Positions 54,458 to 64,000 of a DNA stretch of 64,000 bases are shown piece after piece. The position numbers and the translations under genes are program-made. The number at the start of each line of letters is the position of its first letter. The first letter of the stretch is position 1. The DNA comes from Timema cristinae (taxonomy: Eukaryota; Arthropoda; Insecta; Phasmatodea; Timematidae): positions 210,758-274,757 of the forward strand of contig JBCFYV010000559.1 in the NCBI GenBank assembly GCA_039000515.1. Direction: 5' to 3'. Below the pieces are notes generated by a model. The model was given only the letters and a program-made list of their open reading frames with translations, did not search any database and was not told the DNA's origin.

Positions 54458-54492
<35 letters not shown>

Positions 54493-55054
54493 GCAGCACC
54501 GCGTCTTACAACCCGTTCGGGTTATACGCACTTACGCTAATGTGTAATGGTAGGGTGATTGTGAGATGAAATGAAGGACCTACAGTTTAACGTGGAATCC
54601 GAACCACGGTGGAGGCCTGGTTGATTATATACAAATACGAAAATATACATATGTATTTACAGATTAATTAAAAATATTACGTTACGTTGATGACCATAAC
54701 TCAGATCAAAAATAATGCAAGTCCGATACAAACTTTCACCCCCTTTTTCATCCCTTATTAAATAAAATCTCCAAAATTCCTGAAACACGTATTTATTTGT
54801 TTTACGTCAATAACCGAAATACAAAATTTTGTTTATGTAACTTTCAAAATGACGGACTTTCATACATATTATCATACATATTATCATCCCCTATTTTGAC
54901 CCCTTTGGGGTGGAATTTTCTAAAAATCCTTTCTTAGTGGGTGCCTACATAACAAAATGAATATACAGTTCGAATTTCATGCTTGTAGCCTTGATAGTTT
55001 GCGCTCGGCGATGATGAATCAGTCAGTCAGGACATGTTATTTTATAAGTATAGA
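54395..55054 (-). mobile_element. Non-autonomous Helitron, copy 2, split by a SINE
   Basis: Minus strand: starts TC (tctatacttataaaataaca) at 55054 and ends CTAG at 54398-54395, with A before and T after. Colinear with 29751-30241 once the inserted SINE-A copy 7 is ignored. It shows the same gcgggcaacagct hairpin region near the 3' end. Confidence 0.85.
54432..54631 (-). mobile_element. SINE-A copy 7, nested, 5'-truncated
   Basis: Minus-strand SINE-A 3' part (54444-54619) with a long ATT tail. The 12-bp TSD gttgattatata occurs at 54432-54443 and 54620-54631 within the Helitron. Confidence 0.92.
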
Positions 55055-55224
55055 TATAAACACTCTACCTACAATCGACGGAAATTCTAATCCTGACCTT
55101 CATGTCACCAGCCATCATATACAGGGTGAACCAAAAGTAACTGTATACCTACCGATGCCAATACAAACACAGTCTTTACATGCCTTTGGTTCATCCTTTA
55201 TATTAAGAGGGTGATCGCTTAGAG

Positions 55225-55452
55225 TTAGACTAAAGGTCAGCAACTTTTTTAATATCGCGGACCGTATAGGCTTAACACATTTTGGTGGGCCAGTTTAAAA
55301 AATATATTGATAAAAAAAATCTCTTATTTTTTTCATATAGTAATTAGCTACTAATATATACTAATATATTTTTATGAACAAAATTGATTGTTTGCTAAAT
55401 ATTTTGCGGGACAGATAAAATCAGTTGATGTGCCGTAGGTTGTCAGCCTCTG
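55225..55452. mobile_element. hAT-like MITE
   Basis: Left end taaaggtcagcaactttttt and right end (reverse complement) cagaggctgacaacctacgg are imperfect inverted repeats, continuing into cgcggacc and gcgggaca-type sequence typical of hAT MITEs. The possible 8-bp duplication is weak (agttagac/tatttgac). Confidence 0.5.
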
Positions 55453-55510
55453 TATTTGACTATCCGACCATCAATGTGGGTCATTAATAGTTAATAGTTA
55501 AATTACTAAT

Positions 55511-55771
55511 ACCCGCATCGGTGGCGTATTTGGCTAACGCGCTAGACGTGTTGAGCTCGACTGCTGAGGACGGGGAGATCGAAGTTAGAATCTCGGTCGG
55601 GTGAACTGGGGGTGGTTTTTCATAAATGGTTTTCCACTCTCCCTCCACTCAAATGTGGGTTCACTTCCTCTAATTCAACCTTTCTGATTCCTAATACATT
55701 AGCGTAATTAGTACTTAAAGCGTATAACCCGAACGGGTAGTAAGACGTGGTGCTAAATATTATTATTATTA
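55511..55771 (+). mobile_element. SINE-B copy 14, full length
   Basis: The best SINE-B. Head acccgcatcggtggcgtatt, A box-like tggctaacgcg, B box region agttagaatctcggtcgggt, body ggttttccactctccctcca, and tail gcgtataacccgaacgggta followed by gtaagacgtggtgctaaata and ATT repeats. Confidence 0.9.
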
Positions 55772-56919
55772 CATTACTAATTTTAAATGAATACTTAGTA
55801 CAATAAACATCCTTTACATGCTTCATCCGCATCGGTGTGCAAGTAGACTAAACATAAAGTTAGTCTAATCTAATATTAGTTAAATTCATTTTAATTTGTA
55901 GTAAGGAGAAGTATGAATAGTATTATAAGGAACGTACTTGGTAGAACAATTGGTTGATTAATTGATGCACCTCTAAGCCAATTAACATATTGGTTGATTG
56001 TTTGAAGCACTTCTAAGTCAATTAACAAAACAAGTTATGAAAAAAAGGGATGGTTGAATAAAAGGAGGATTGTTAGAACATAAAAAGTTATATGATAAGT
56101 CAATATGAATTGATGGAAGTGATAAAGAATTAATTATTCAAGGATAAAAATTGATATGTCAGGAATTAAATCATTTATAAATACATAAATTATTTTCCTA
56201 AGAATCACCTAGAAGTTGTTCAAGAGCAATTTGAATTAAAAAATTGGTAAAACAGTAGTTGAACAATATTCATAAAGTAATGAAAAATATTTTGAGAATT
56301 TATCGAAAAACAGAAATTGTAAATAGTTTGTGCCTGAACTGGAGTTGTTATTACAAGTGACAGTTATATGAGAGATCAATTTAATAGAATCTAGAAACAA
56401 GTCAACAAGGGCAATTGTGCAGTTACAAACAAATTGATAAGATTGGTAAAAGGTGATTAATGATAAGTTGCAAATTGAAAAATTACATTAATAATCAAGT
56501 AATAAAATCTAGGAAATAGATAACAAGGGCTATTACACAACGCAAACATACTATAGTTGAATTCCATATGAAACATGTTAAAATTGAAATTAAAATGTAT
56601 CCAATAATATTGCATACAAGGTTAAAATATGTTATTGTCTAAACCTTGTTATCAGGTCAAGAAGTTAAAAACATGTGTTAATCAAAGGGATAATTAATTA
56701 GAAGATTGTTGATTGGCAAAAGTGTCATCCAAATCAATCAATATGGTTTTAATATGTTGGATATTATAATTGGATTAAATATAAGAGATTGGATGAAATA
56801 AGATGTGTAGAAAGAACAAATAATTAATGTTACTTTAATGGTGTAATAAATAGACGTTCCTTAACTGTTATTTTAATTCCACTCCTTAGACACTTGTACC
56901 GCCTCTAGACTGATTGATT
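55772..56919. other. No recognised feature
   Basis: AT-rich with a local duplication near 55955-56030 (ttggttgattaattgatgca and ttggttgattgtttgaagca). No coding potential. Confidence 0.4.
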
Positions 56920-56955
56920 GACAACATGTTTCGGCGTTCATTACGCCATCCTCAG
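56920..56955 (-). ncRNA. Hammerhead-ribozyme-like core (candidate)
   Basis: On the minus strand: CTGAGGA (fits CUGANGA), a GGCG...CGCC stem II with loop taatgaa, GAAAC, then ACA-tgt-TGT as a three-pair stem III followed by C, giving the GTC cleavage triplet. This is the compact layout reported for hammerheads in Penelope-like retroelements. Stem I strands on either side do not pair convincingly, so self-cleavage is unproven. Confidence 0.45.
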
Positions 56956-57740
56956 GTGCGAGACAAAACCAATGCAGAATAGTAAGTATTGAGTTGTAAA
57001 ATCATATCAAGAAGAATTAAAGGTTCAACTAAAATTGAGAGAAGTAATGACCCTAACCAAAGAAAGTGATATAAAAATAATCATTAGTAGAGTTAAATGG
57101 GTAAACAAGAAATTTACTAATTTACTGTTTACTATAAACAAAATTAAACTATCAAGCTTACCTTCGTAATGGGGTTGAGGTGTTGTCCCCGTTGTTAACA
57201 CAGTGGAATGAATTTGTGTCCAATAAATTTGTTAGTTTTTAATTTTTATTATGAATCTTACAGAAGAGATCATGTGACCAAAGTAAGCGTTATGAAGATT
57301 GGGTAATTATGTTTGAGATGTCGCTGGTGTGTCGGTTGGTGAGTGCTATTGAATATAGATGGATGAGAAAAGGGATGAAGTTACATACATGGTGTTGGAC
57401 GGAAGAGAAAATAAATTTTTTAAGTTCTTAAAATTCTCTGTACGAGTCTTATTTGGACCCCAATTTAAAAAAGAAATATTTTTCAAAAAAGACACACTTA
57501 TTTTTTTCATTATATTTTATTTCTTAATTGGAATTTATTTATTATGTTACATACTATCAAATTGCACTTTATAAAAATTACAAAAATAGTTTTGAAATAC
57601 TGTTTATAAAAAATTACAAAAATTATTATAACAAATTATTATGATTTATAAAAATTACTTTCAAAACACACTGTTTTATGAAATTGAGTCATATCATAAT
57701 ATAACTCATGAAAAGAAAAAAAGAAAATTGTCTATTTAGT
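56956..57740. other. No recognised feature
   Basis: AT-rich. The open frame 57359-57574 is a low-complexity hydrophobic peptide with no recognised family. Confidence 0.4.
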
Positions 57741-58534
57741 AACACGTTGGACTTCACCAGCACCACATTCTTTGTGTGCCCATCGATAACATTTTGAGCC
57801 CTTTGCCCATTTCCCCCCTGACAGTCCTTAGAAAAAAGGCCCGTATAAAATAAATACTCAGCGTTAATTTCTGAGTCCTCGGAATCATTTTCATTTTGTC
57901 GTCAAATGCTTCATCACTGGATGAGTGAGCTCAAGTGTTTTTTGGGTTGATATTTTTTAACCTTCTTGGGAGCTTTCACAAAGAGTTTCTTGCTCGTAGC
58001 CATTTTTCCTTTCCCTTTCTTACTTTTGTTTTCTAAACTTGTTTTGAGTGGTTTTTGATACGGGCTAAACGTTATAAAAGCTTATTTTCCAGCTCGTGAA
58101 GGTTTAGGCTGAGGTTGCCCTCTGGTTGACGGTTGTGGTTCTTGGGGCGCTTGCAAATGTGGAAGTGGCGAAATTTCAATAGGTCCAATAAAATTTTCAG
58201 AGTCAGGAATTACAATATTGTCACTCCCACCCCCAGTATGTATGGCTAAATCAAGTTTTTCTAAAGGAATTGACAAGTTTTGCATAGTAGCAGCTTTCTG
58301 ATATGCCAGTCCGTAGAGGCTGGTAACTTGATAATGTGTGACAATACGTCCCGGGCTAACACGAAGTCAATTGGAGATCTCTTGTGCATAATATATCTTT
58401 AGAGGTTTGATAAATCCTTCGTCTAGTGGCTGTATTTTATCAGTGGAGTGTGGAGGAAAATATATAATAGTTACATTATTAGTCCTTCCTTTCCCAATAA
58501 TTTCGATATTTCTTGTATGTGAGTAGTGCCCGTC

Positions 58535-59611
58535 TAATGCTGTGATCACTTTGGATGCACGCTTGTGCAAGTAAACTGTATGCGCGAGCGTGCGCAAGCT
58601 TGCACGAAGAAACAGAATTCGAATAAAACCATCTAAACCAGTGGTCGCGTGCCCGAGATGGTCACACTGAGTGCGAACTGGATGTGCAAGCTTGTACAAG
58701 CTTGTGCACGCGCAACCATGAATCAAATAAACCTGTTACTTCACGCACGCTTGCTGTATCGACGTGAGAGTTATTTTATTTCCCTTGTATTTTCAAGAGG
58801 TTTTGTCCTTATGTATTTGTGTTTGTGTTTACGATGGAAATCGATATTCTAATAGCATGCGTTGAAGCAAAAAGGGCCATCTGGGATGCCTCTTCTAAGG
58901 ACCATAGCAAAAGATAATATAAAGAAACTTTAGGCGGAGATAGGAACCATATTGGATATTCCAAGTAGATAATGATAGTTTTGAAAAGTGGTGAAAAAAC
59001 TTTATTTCAACTTAATTATTATTGTTTTAACTATCACAAAAATCACCAAATAATATAATTACCTACTGAATAGTTATGCTTCATTATTAGTAGTTAGCCT
59101 ATGAAAGTTTTAACAATGTTTGGTTTATTAGGTATTGAAGTAGTGTTTAAAAGCATCTCTGATTTTAATTGCCTTTTCAGTAGCTCTATTGTATCTACGC
59201 AAGTCATCATTTGGCCGGTAGTCTCGAAGCAGCTGTGTTTAGTTTTGTGCAACATAACTATCCACTTCTGCACTACCTTCTCTATCAATAACAATGTTAT
59301 GCAACAAGCATACACATTTCAAAATCACGTCTACATTGGCCGGCATACACTGAATTTCAGTTTTAAGAACTCGCCACTTAGCATCATTCTAAAGTACCCA
59401 AATAATTTATCTGGCTGCTTAAGGAGATCCAGGAAAATGCAGCTATATTTTCCATCTTTCTCCCTATTCTTAAAATAATCGGCTCACTGGAAGTGATTAC
59501 TTGCACTTAGTTGCAACCAATGTGACCACTTCGTACACACGCAAGCTGCTTGCGCACGCTTGCGCAACCTAATACTTGCGCAAGCGTGCATCCAAAGTGA
59601 ACGCAGCCTAA
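58535..59611 (-). mobile_element. PIF/Harbinger element inside Tigger 3, TAA TSD
   Basis: Insert 58538-59608, flanked by TAA at 58535-58537 and 59609-59611. Terminal inverted repeats: cactttggatgcacgcttgt inside the left end, and the matching cactttggatgcacgcttgc in the reverse complement of the right end, preceded by 12 bp that match at 9 positions. Subterminal gcgcaagc-type repeats occur at both ends. It carries the C-terminal part of a Harbinger transposase. Confidence 0.92.
59094..59480 (-). pseudogene. Harbinger transposase, C-terminal remnant
   Basis: Read across frames: AKWRVLKTEIQCMPANVD, VILKCVCLLHNIVIDREGS, then YRPNDDLRRYNRATEKAIK. This is the conserved end of DDE_Tnp_4 proteins (RWRIL-x-x-x-I-x-x-x-P, C-x-LHN-x-I, and a final A-x-x-IRD-x-F helix). 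The N-terminal domain and first catalytic residues are absent, so the element is a deletion derivative like the one at 28183-28906, although its terminal repeats differ. Confidence 0.8.
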
Positions 59612-60470
59612 GACTAACAGCACTGGCTTTGTTTCTGTCGGCTTTGCAAGTTTTATAAAGTGATCAAACCATATAGAAAATATATCGGTTTGTATCCAAC
59701 CGGAAATGTGATATGCTTATAATGTTAAGCCTGATGAGCATCGTCTATTAGTTCATCCCAAGGGAAACAAAATAATGGCGGTATATAATTTCCGGTCACA
59801 TTCATACATGTTACGGTTGTGATAAGGGCCCCTCTTTCTGCATATGTCGTGTTTGCAATTTTTTTTTCTTTTCTCTGCAGGCAACCACTTTCTGAAGTTT
59901 GTGTTGAATGACTGTCAAGCCGGTTTCATCAACATTATACTCATTAACTGTATCCATCAAAATTAATTTTCTCTAATTCCTTCTAATAAATATTTAAAAA
60001 AATGCAGCTATGTTTTTAGGATCAAATGATTTTGTTTTAGTGACTGACACACCTTGAGGCTTTCTTAAAGAAGGGTTTGGGTACCTCTTCAAAAATAATC
60101 TGAGCAATTTTTTCCCAGCGCTATCTGAATCGGGATTAAATGGATGTCGCAATCCATTTAAAATGGCTAGTTCAAAAGTCATTCGCTTCACATCACTTCT
60201 ATTCTCAAATCAAAACATCCTTCATCCACTTGCATGCAATATTTTACAAGTACATTTTCGAGTTCAAGAGTAAGCACTGGTTACCTGCCAGATTTCATTT
60301 TAAGCCATTCTTTTGGAGTCCTATCTCTGTTTTTAACGTACTTCTATATAGTTCCTTTAGGCACTCAAAATATTTTGAAAGCTCTTTAAGTAGCCCATTT
60401 CACCGGAACAAGCAGAAGTGACAGCAGTGGATCCCAAGTTTTACGCCTTTTTTCCTTGCTTCATTTAAAA

Positions 60471-61249
60471 AATAAAATAATAAAGCGTATAAGTTAATTC
60501 AATATTATTGTTTGAATGATAAATTATTAATGTTAAGGTAACTTTGCCCCTAGACCTCCAGGTACACACTGAAAAAATAATTACAATTATTAGTATTAAT
60601 AAATCCATATTACATTAAATACATTTTACTAGTTTTCAACGTCTCTTTAATTTAATAAGATAATATCTAATATTAAGTAATTTCTTCCCAATTTATTCTT
60701 TCCGAGTTTTATTATTGTTTAGTTAATAAAAAAACAAACCTACTACTTAAATAAAAAGATGTATATGATCAAATAAAAATAAGCTAGTAAACTAAGTTAG
60801 CGCTTGATATAATGAATGTCCTAATAAGATATATTATATGTATCTCTTACTAGTGGACAGTGTGTGCAAAATTTATAAAACCACCATTTTAAAATTAGGC
60901 TATGTTTATTGGTTCAAGAATAATATAACATAAGTTAAATTTTATGAGCTATTTAGTGGCGTAAATAAAAACTAAATTTTAACTTACCTTAACAGTCATT
61001 TTTCCTTTTAACGAATACCACAACAACAAAAAAAAACACCAGAATTTGTCAAAATTAAAGTAACGCTTCAACACCTTGAATGCAAACTACCCACTGCCTT
61101 TATACAAATGACATGATGAAAGGTGAACTAACTCGATTAGTTTCCGTCACTTCCGAAGGAGGTCAGCACTCACCTTAAAAGTTAACCTGGTATCTCTTTT
61201 TAGGCGCCTGTCTCTTATTTGGATACTTTACCTCATATAACTATATATA
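60471..61249. other. No recognised feature
   Basis: AT-rich. No terminal repeat of the Tigger element could be identified here. Confidence 0.4.
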
Positions 61250-61539
61250 TTAGCGCCGCGTCTTACTACCCGTTGGTGACCTGGTGGTCTAGGGGTAAGG
61301 TGTCAGACTTCTGTGCTGGCGGCCGGGGTTCAATCCTCGGTCCCGGCACAGATTTATCTGATTTCCAAACCCTTCCTTCACCTCTGACAAGACATCTTGT
61401 GAATGTGGGGAATGCAGGGCCGCCACCGTGGTTCGGATTCCACGTTAAACTGTAGGTCCTTCATTTCATCTCACAATCACCCTACCATTACACATTAGTG
61501 TAAGTGCGTATAACCCAAACGGGTAGTAAGACGCGGTTC

Positions 61540-61587
<48 letters not shown>

Positions 61588-61813
61588 CCGTTTGGGTTAT
61601 ACGCGTATATTACAATTATTAAGCTAATGGTTTAAGGAATTAGGATGGTTATATTTAAGGGAAGTTTACCAGCATTGGCATGGAGGGATAGTGGAAAACA
61701 ATTTAGGAAAAATCACCCTCAGTACACCCGACCGAGATTCGAAGCACGATCTCCCCGTCATCGGTAGTCTGCTCTACTGCGAGAGCAGCGCCTTGCGTTC
61801 ACCGAAGCGGGTT
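61250..61813 (-). mobile_element. SINE-B copy 15, split by SINE-A
   Basis: The minus-strand tail lies at 61250-61274 (ttagcgccgcgtcttactac, then ccgtt) and resumes at 61585 (tacccgtttgggttatacgc). The body, B box (gaccgagattcgaagcacga) and head (caccgaagcgggt) run to 61813. Confidence 0.85.
61267..61592 (+). mobile_element. SINE-A copy 8, full length, nested
   Basis: Complete SINE-A (61275-61584) with a long AAT tail. The target-site duplication is tacccgtt (61267-61274 and 61585-61592), taken from the host SINE-B tail hairpin. Confidence 0.92.
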
Positions 61814-63657
61814 TAAATAAGTTGAACTGAAAGTATGCTTGTACGGTCTTTTTGCTTAACATGACAATTTTACAAGACTTTATACTTTTCCCAAGTCTAC
61901 CCCTCACTTAAAATAAAAGATTAAATTTCTTCTTTAATCTTGAGTAATCCCACTACCAGGAGACACATGGTACGTCTAACTATGAACACCATTTATTTGC
62001 CTTTTCCGTCTTAACTTTTGCTGCCAGTGCTTTCTTTACAAGAGACATTCGTCACAACTTTACATAATCTCAACTCTTATTTTGTCTTGAAGATTTAGAA
62101 AACCAGAATTTTTGGGAGGGAGGAGAAAGCTAAATAAAAATACAATGATTTTTTTTTTCAATCTAAGACGGTGGTTTTCAACCTCTAAAACTAATTACAT
62201 AACTTAAGAAGGAAGTGTATTGTTTTGATTATAAATTTTATTTAATCATAATTAATTAGATATTTTACATGCCAGATTCTCAAAATCAATAAACCTATTT
62301 TAGCTCTGTAAAAACTTTCACATGTATGTAAGGTCAAATTTATTTACAGTCTAAGCATAAAAAAAGAGATAAAACATTAATGGAAATAAAAAACTCACAT
62401 TTGAATGGAAATGCATAAACCATATTTCTAAAGATGAATTTAAAAATAAAACAGGTCTGGTTTCAAAGAACACTTTTTGTATATTAGGTTCAAATTGTGT
62501 TAACATAGAGAGATAAAAAGCTGCCACTAGTAAACTATTTTCACACACCCCTAATAAATACGACACGTACCCTTGTTCTAAGAGATGTATTGCTATTATT
62601 ACTATTATTACTACCTCTACTATTATATCCATCTGATAAAAGTATCTAAAATAATATCCAATTACATCTTTCATTATTTAAATTTATCTTGAACTTCCAT
62701 GTTTGTATTAAACTCATATTGTATAACATGCTTTAAGCTTTCTACCCACAGAATGTGGCTTAAAATGGTACCAACCACCTCTGGCCCTTAAGTAAACTAC
62801 CCTTAATTTTAGGGTTGTATAGATAATTCAAAAAACTCCTCTGGCGAACCTGATGAAACGCCTTAGTATCAAGTTTAAGCCTGATCGATGGTTTCGGCTC
62901 TAGTTCAAGTAACAATTAATCACAATAAACCTTCTTTATGTATCAATTCTAAACTAGATGGTTCAAATATTTTTAGCAGAATTCAAAATTTTAAACTTAA
63001 ATTATCTGTAAACTCCTCAAAAATTATTTTTTATTTGTAAAAATAAGAACCTTTTCTTATTTATTATGAAAAACTATTCCCAGATTTACATTTTAAATTT
63101 AATTTTCAAAGTCAATTTAAAAAAATAAACAAATTTTCTATACATTGTCGTAAGTAAACTATTCTTAAATTAATTTATTTTAGTTACATAAATATACATT
63201 ATTATTATTTTTAATAATCGCTATAGTCATTTTTTTATATATTCAAATTAAAAAATCATCAATCAGTTAACCATCCAAAAAAAATTTTCCTACCAAAATC
63301 AATTATGCAGATTTTTTGTAATGTTCATTTCAAACACTCACCAGATATACATTTTAAATTTGTTAAAGCCATTTTTAAAATAATCCATATTTTCAAAATT
63401 ACTTATTATAACGACCCTTTATTAAATTCTTACCCGAAACCAAGTAAAGAGTGTTAATAAACACTTAAAAGCACCACTTTGGAACCAAATTATTATAGCC
63501 ACTTGTAAAAATATTCAAGTTTTTGAAAATTACTCTTCAGTAAACTACCCTATTAAGGGCTAAGTTAAAACATAAGTTTTTTTTGTATAGCCCTATAAAA
63601 TCCATATATAGAGTATGAACAAAATAGCCTAAATCGCTTTGGATCTGTGGCCAGGAG
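61814..63657. other. No recognised feature
   Basis: Very AT-rich. The minus frame 62351-62674 is hydrophobic low-complexity and not recognised. The recurrent phrase agtaaactaccct at 62790 and 63540 hints at an old, unclassified repeat. Confidence 0.4.
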
Positions 63658-63683
63658 CAGACAGACAGACAGACAGACAGATA
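63658..63683 (+). repeat. (GACA)n microsatellite
   Basis: gcagacagacagacagacag continuing to 63683. Confidence 0.95.
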
Positions 63684-64000
63684 AACATAATTGTAAAATC
63701 CAATTTTTTGGGTTTGTTTTAACATAAAACGTTAAGATTCGTTATAATCTCGAGATAGATTTTTTTCGCGATCAGAATACTTTCTCTTGATATCAAAAAG
63801 TAAAAAACTAGGTTTAATAATTTGTCAAATGTGTAGATAAGTAATTGGTCTGAATAGATGTAAAAAGCTACACGTGTTTTATTTCTATTGTTTGTTATAA
63901 ATTGAGACAATAATACTTATTTCGCCAGAATAGAATTTTAAACCAGCACTATAGGTAGAAACAAACTTGTCCGACCCCTTGGGTCTACGATCCGAGTATT
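63684..64000. other. No recognised feature
   Basis: AT-rich end of the window. Nothing recognised. Confidence 0.4.

Larger units (their letters stand above)
57741..60470 (-). pseudogene. Tigger/jerky-type transposase 3, interrupted
   Basis: Minus strand. An eroded N-terminus near 60470-60200 is followed by MKRMTFELAILNGLRHPFN and LLRLFLKRYPNPSLRKPQGV (CENP-B-type HTH, 59994-60191), a damaged DDE part near 59640-59950, then after the inserted element DGHYSHTRN and DKIQPLDEGFIKPLKIYYAQ with the last catalytic Asp. After this come SPGRIVTHYQVTSLYGLAYQ, IVIPDSENFIGPIEISPLPH, and a C-terminal Cys/His block near 57750-57800 (KCYRWAHKECG). Many frameshifts. The two DDE halves flank a 1071-bp Harbinger insertion. 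Confidence 0.8.

Noticed and set aside
62351..62674. 107-residue hydrophobic minus open frame
   Set aside because: AT-rich low-complexity sequence with no recognised motif and no gene-like context.
1..64000. A defence system or other novel multi-gene operon
   Set aside because: All readable proteins are eukaryotic transposon proteins or isolated fragments. No co-oriented set of new genes is present.

Overview
This window looks like transposon-rich, intron-poor intergenic DNA from an arthropod, most likely an insect. It is AT-rich, full of microsatellites, and packed with eukaryotic mobile elements: copia, Jockey/I-type LINEs, Tigger/pogo, PIF/Harbinger, Helitron, hAT-like elements and tRNA-derived SINEs. 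The copia element appears to be primed by an internal fragment of initiator tRNA-Met, as in Drosophila copia. I cannot name the species. No confident single-copy host gene was found; nearly every readable protein fragment belongs to a mobile element. Layout: 0-10 kb holds SINEs of four families, two hAT/Tigger-like MITEs and a short LINE reverse-transcriptase fragment. 11.0-13.6 kb is a deletion-derived Helitron with both ends visible. 14.1-15.1 kb is a coding minisatellite (84 bp, 28 residues per unit, minus strand). 16.4-19.0 kb carries a broken, apparently multi-exon Myb/SANT-like gene. 19.4-23.1 kb is a decayed LINE (ORF1 zinc knuckles, then the RT palm). 23.2-24.7 kb is a dead Tigger transposase. 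25.4-25.7 kb is a tandem array of primer-binding-site-like units. 27-30.6 kb holds Helitron-like elements, a tRNA-bearing palindrome and a very clear PIF/Harbinger deletion derivative. 31.7-34.3 kb is a nearly full-length Tigger. 34-46 kb is dominated by SINEs. 46.8-51.4 kb is an almost intact copia retrotransposon with identical LTRs. 53-56 kb has SINEs, a Helitron split by a SINE, and a hAT-like MITE. 56.9 kb has a hammerhead-ribozyme-like core. 57.7-60.5 kb is a third Tigger, cut in its catalytic domain by a PIF/Harbinger insertion. 61.3 kb is a SINE inside a SINE. How the parts relate: SINE families A and B have different tRNA-like heads but the same 3' tail (a short hairpin followed by a TAA repeat), which suggests one LINE machinery moves both. 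Many copies have 8-14 bp target-site duplications. The nesting gives a relative chronology: old unclassified repeat, then a SINE tail, then copia (youngest). Coordinates of decayed elements are approximate. All family calls come from reading motifs and have not been checked against a database.
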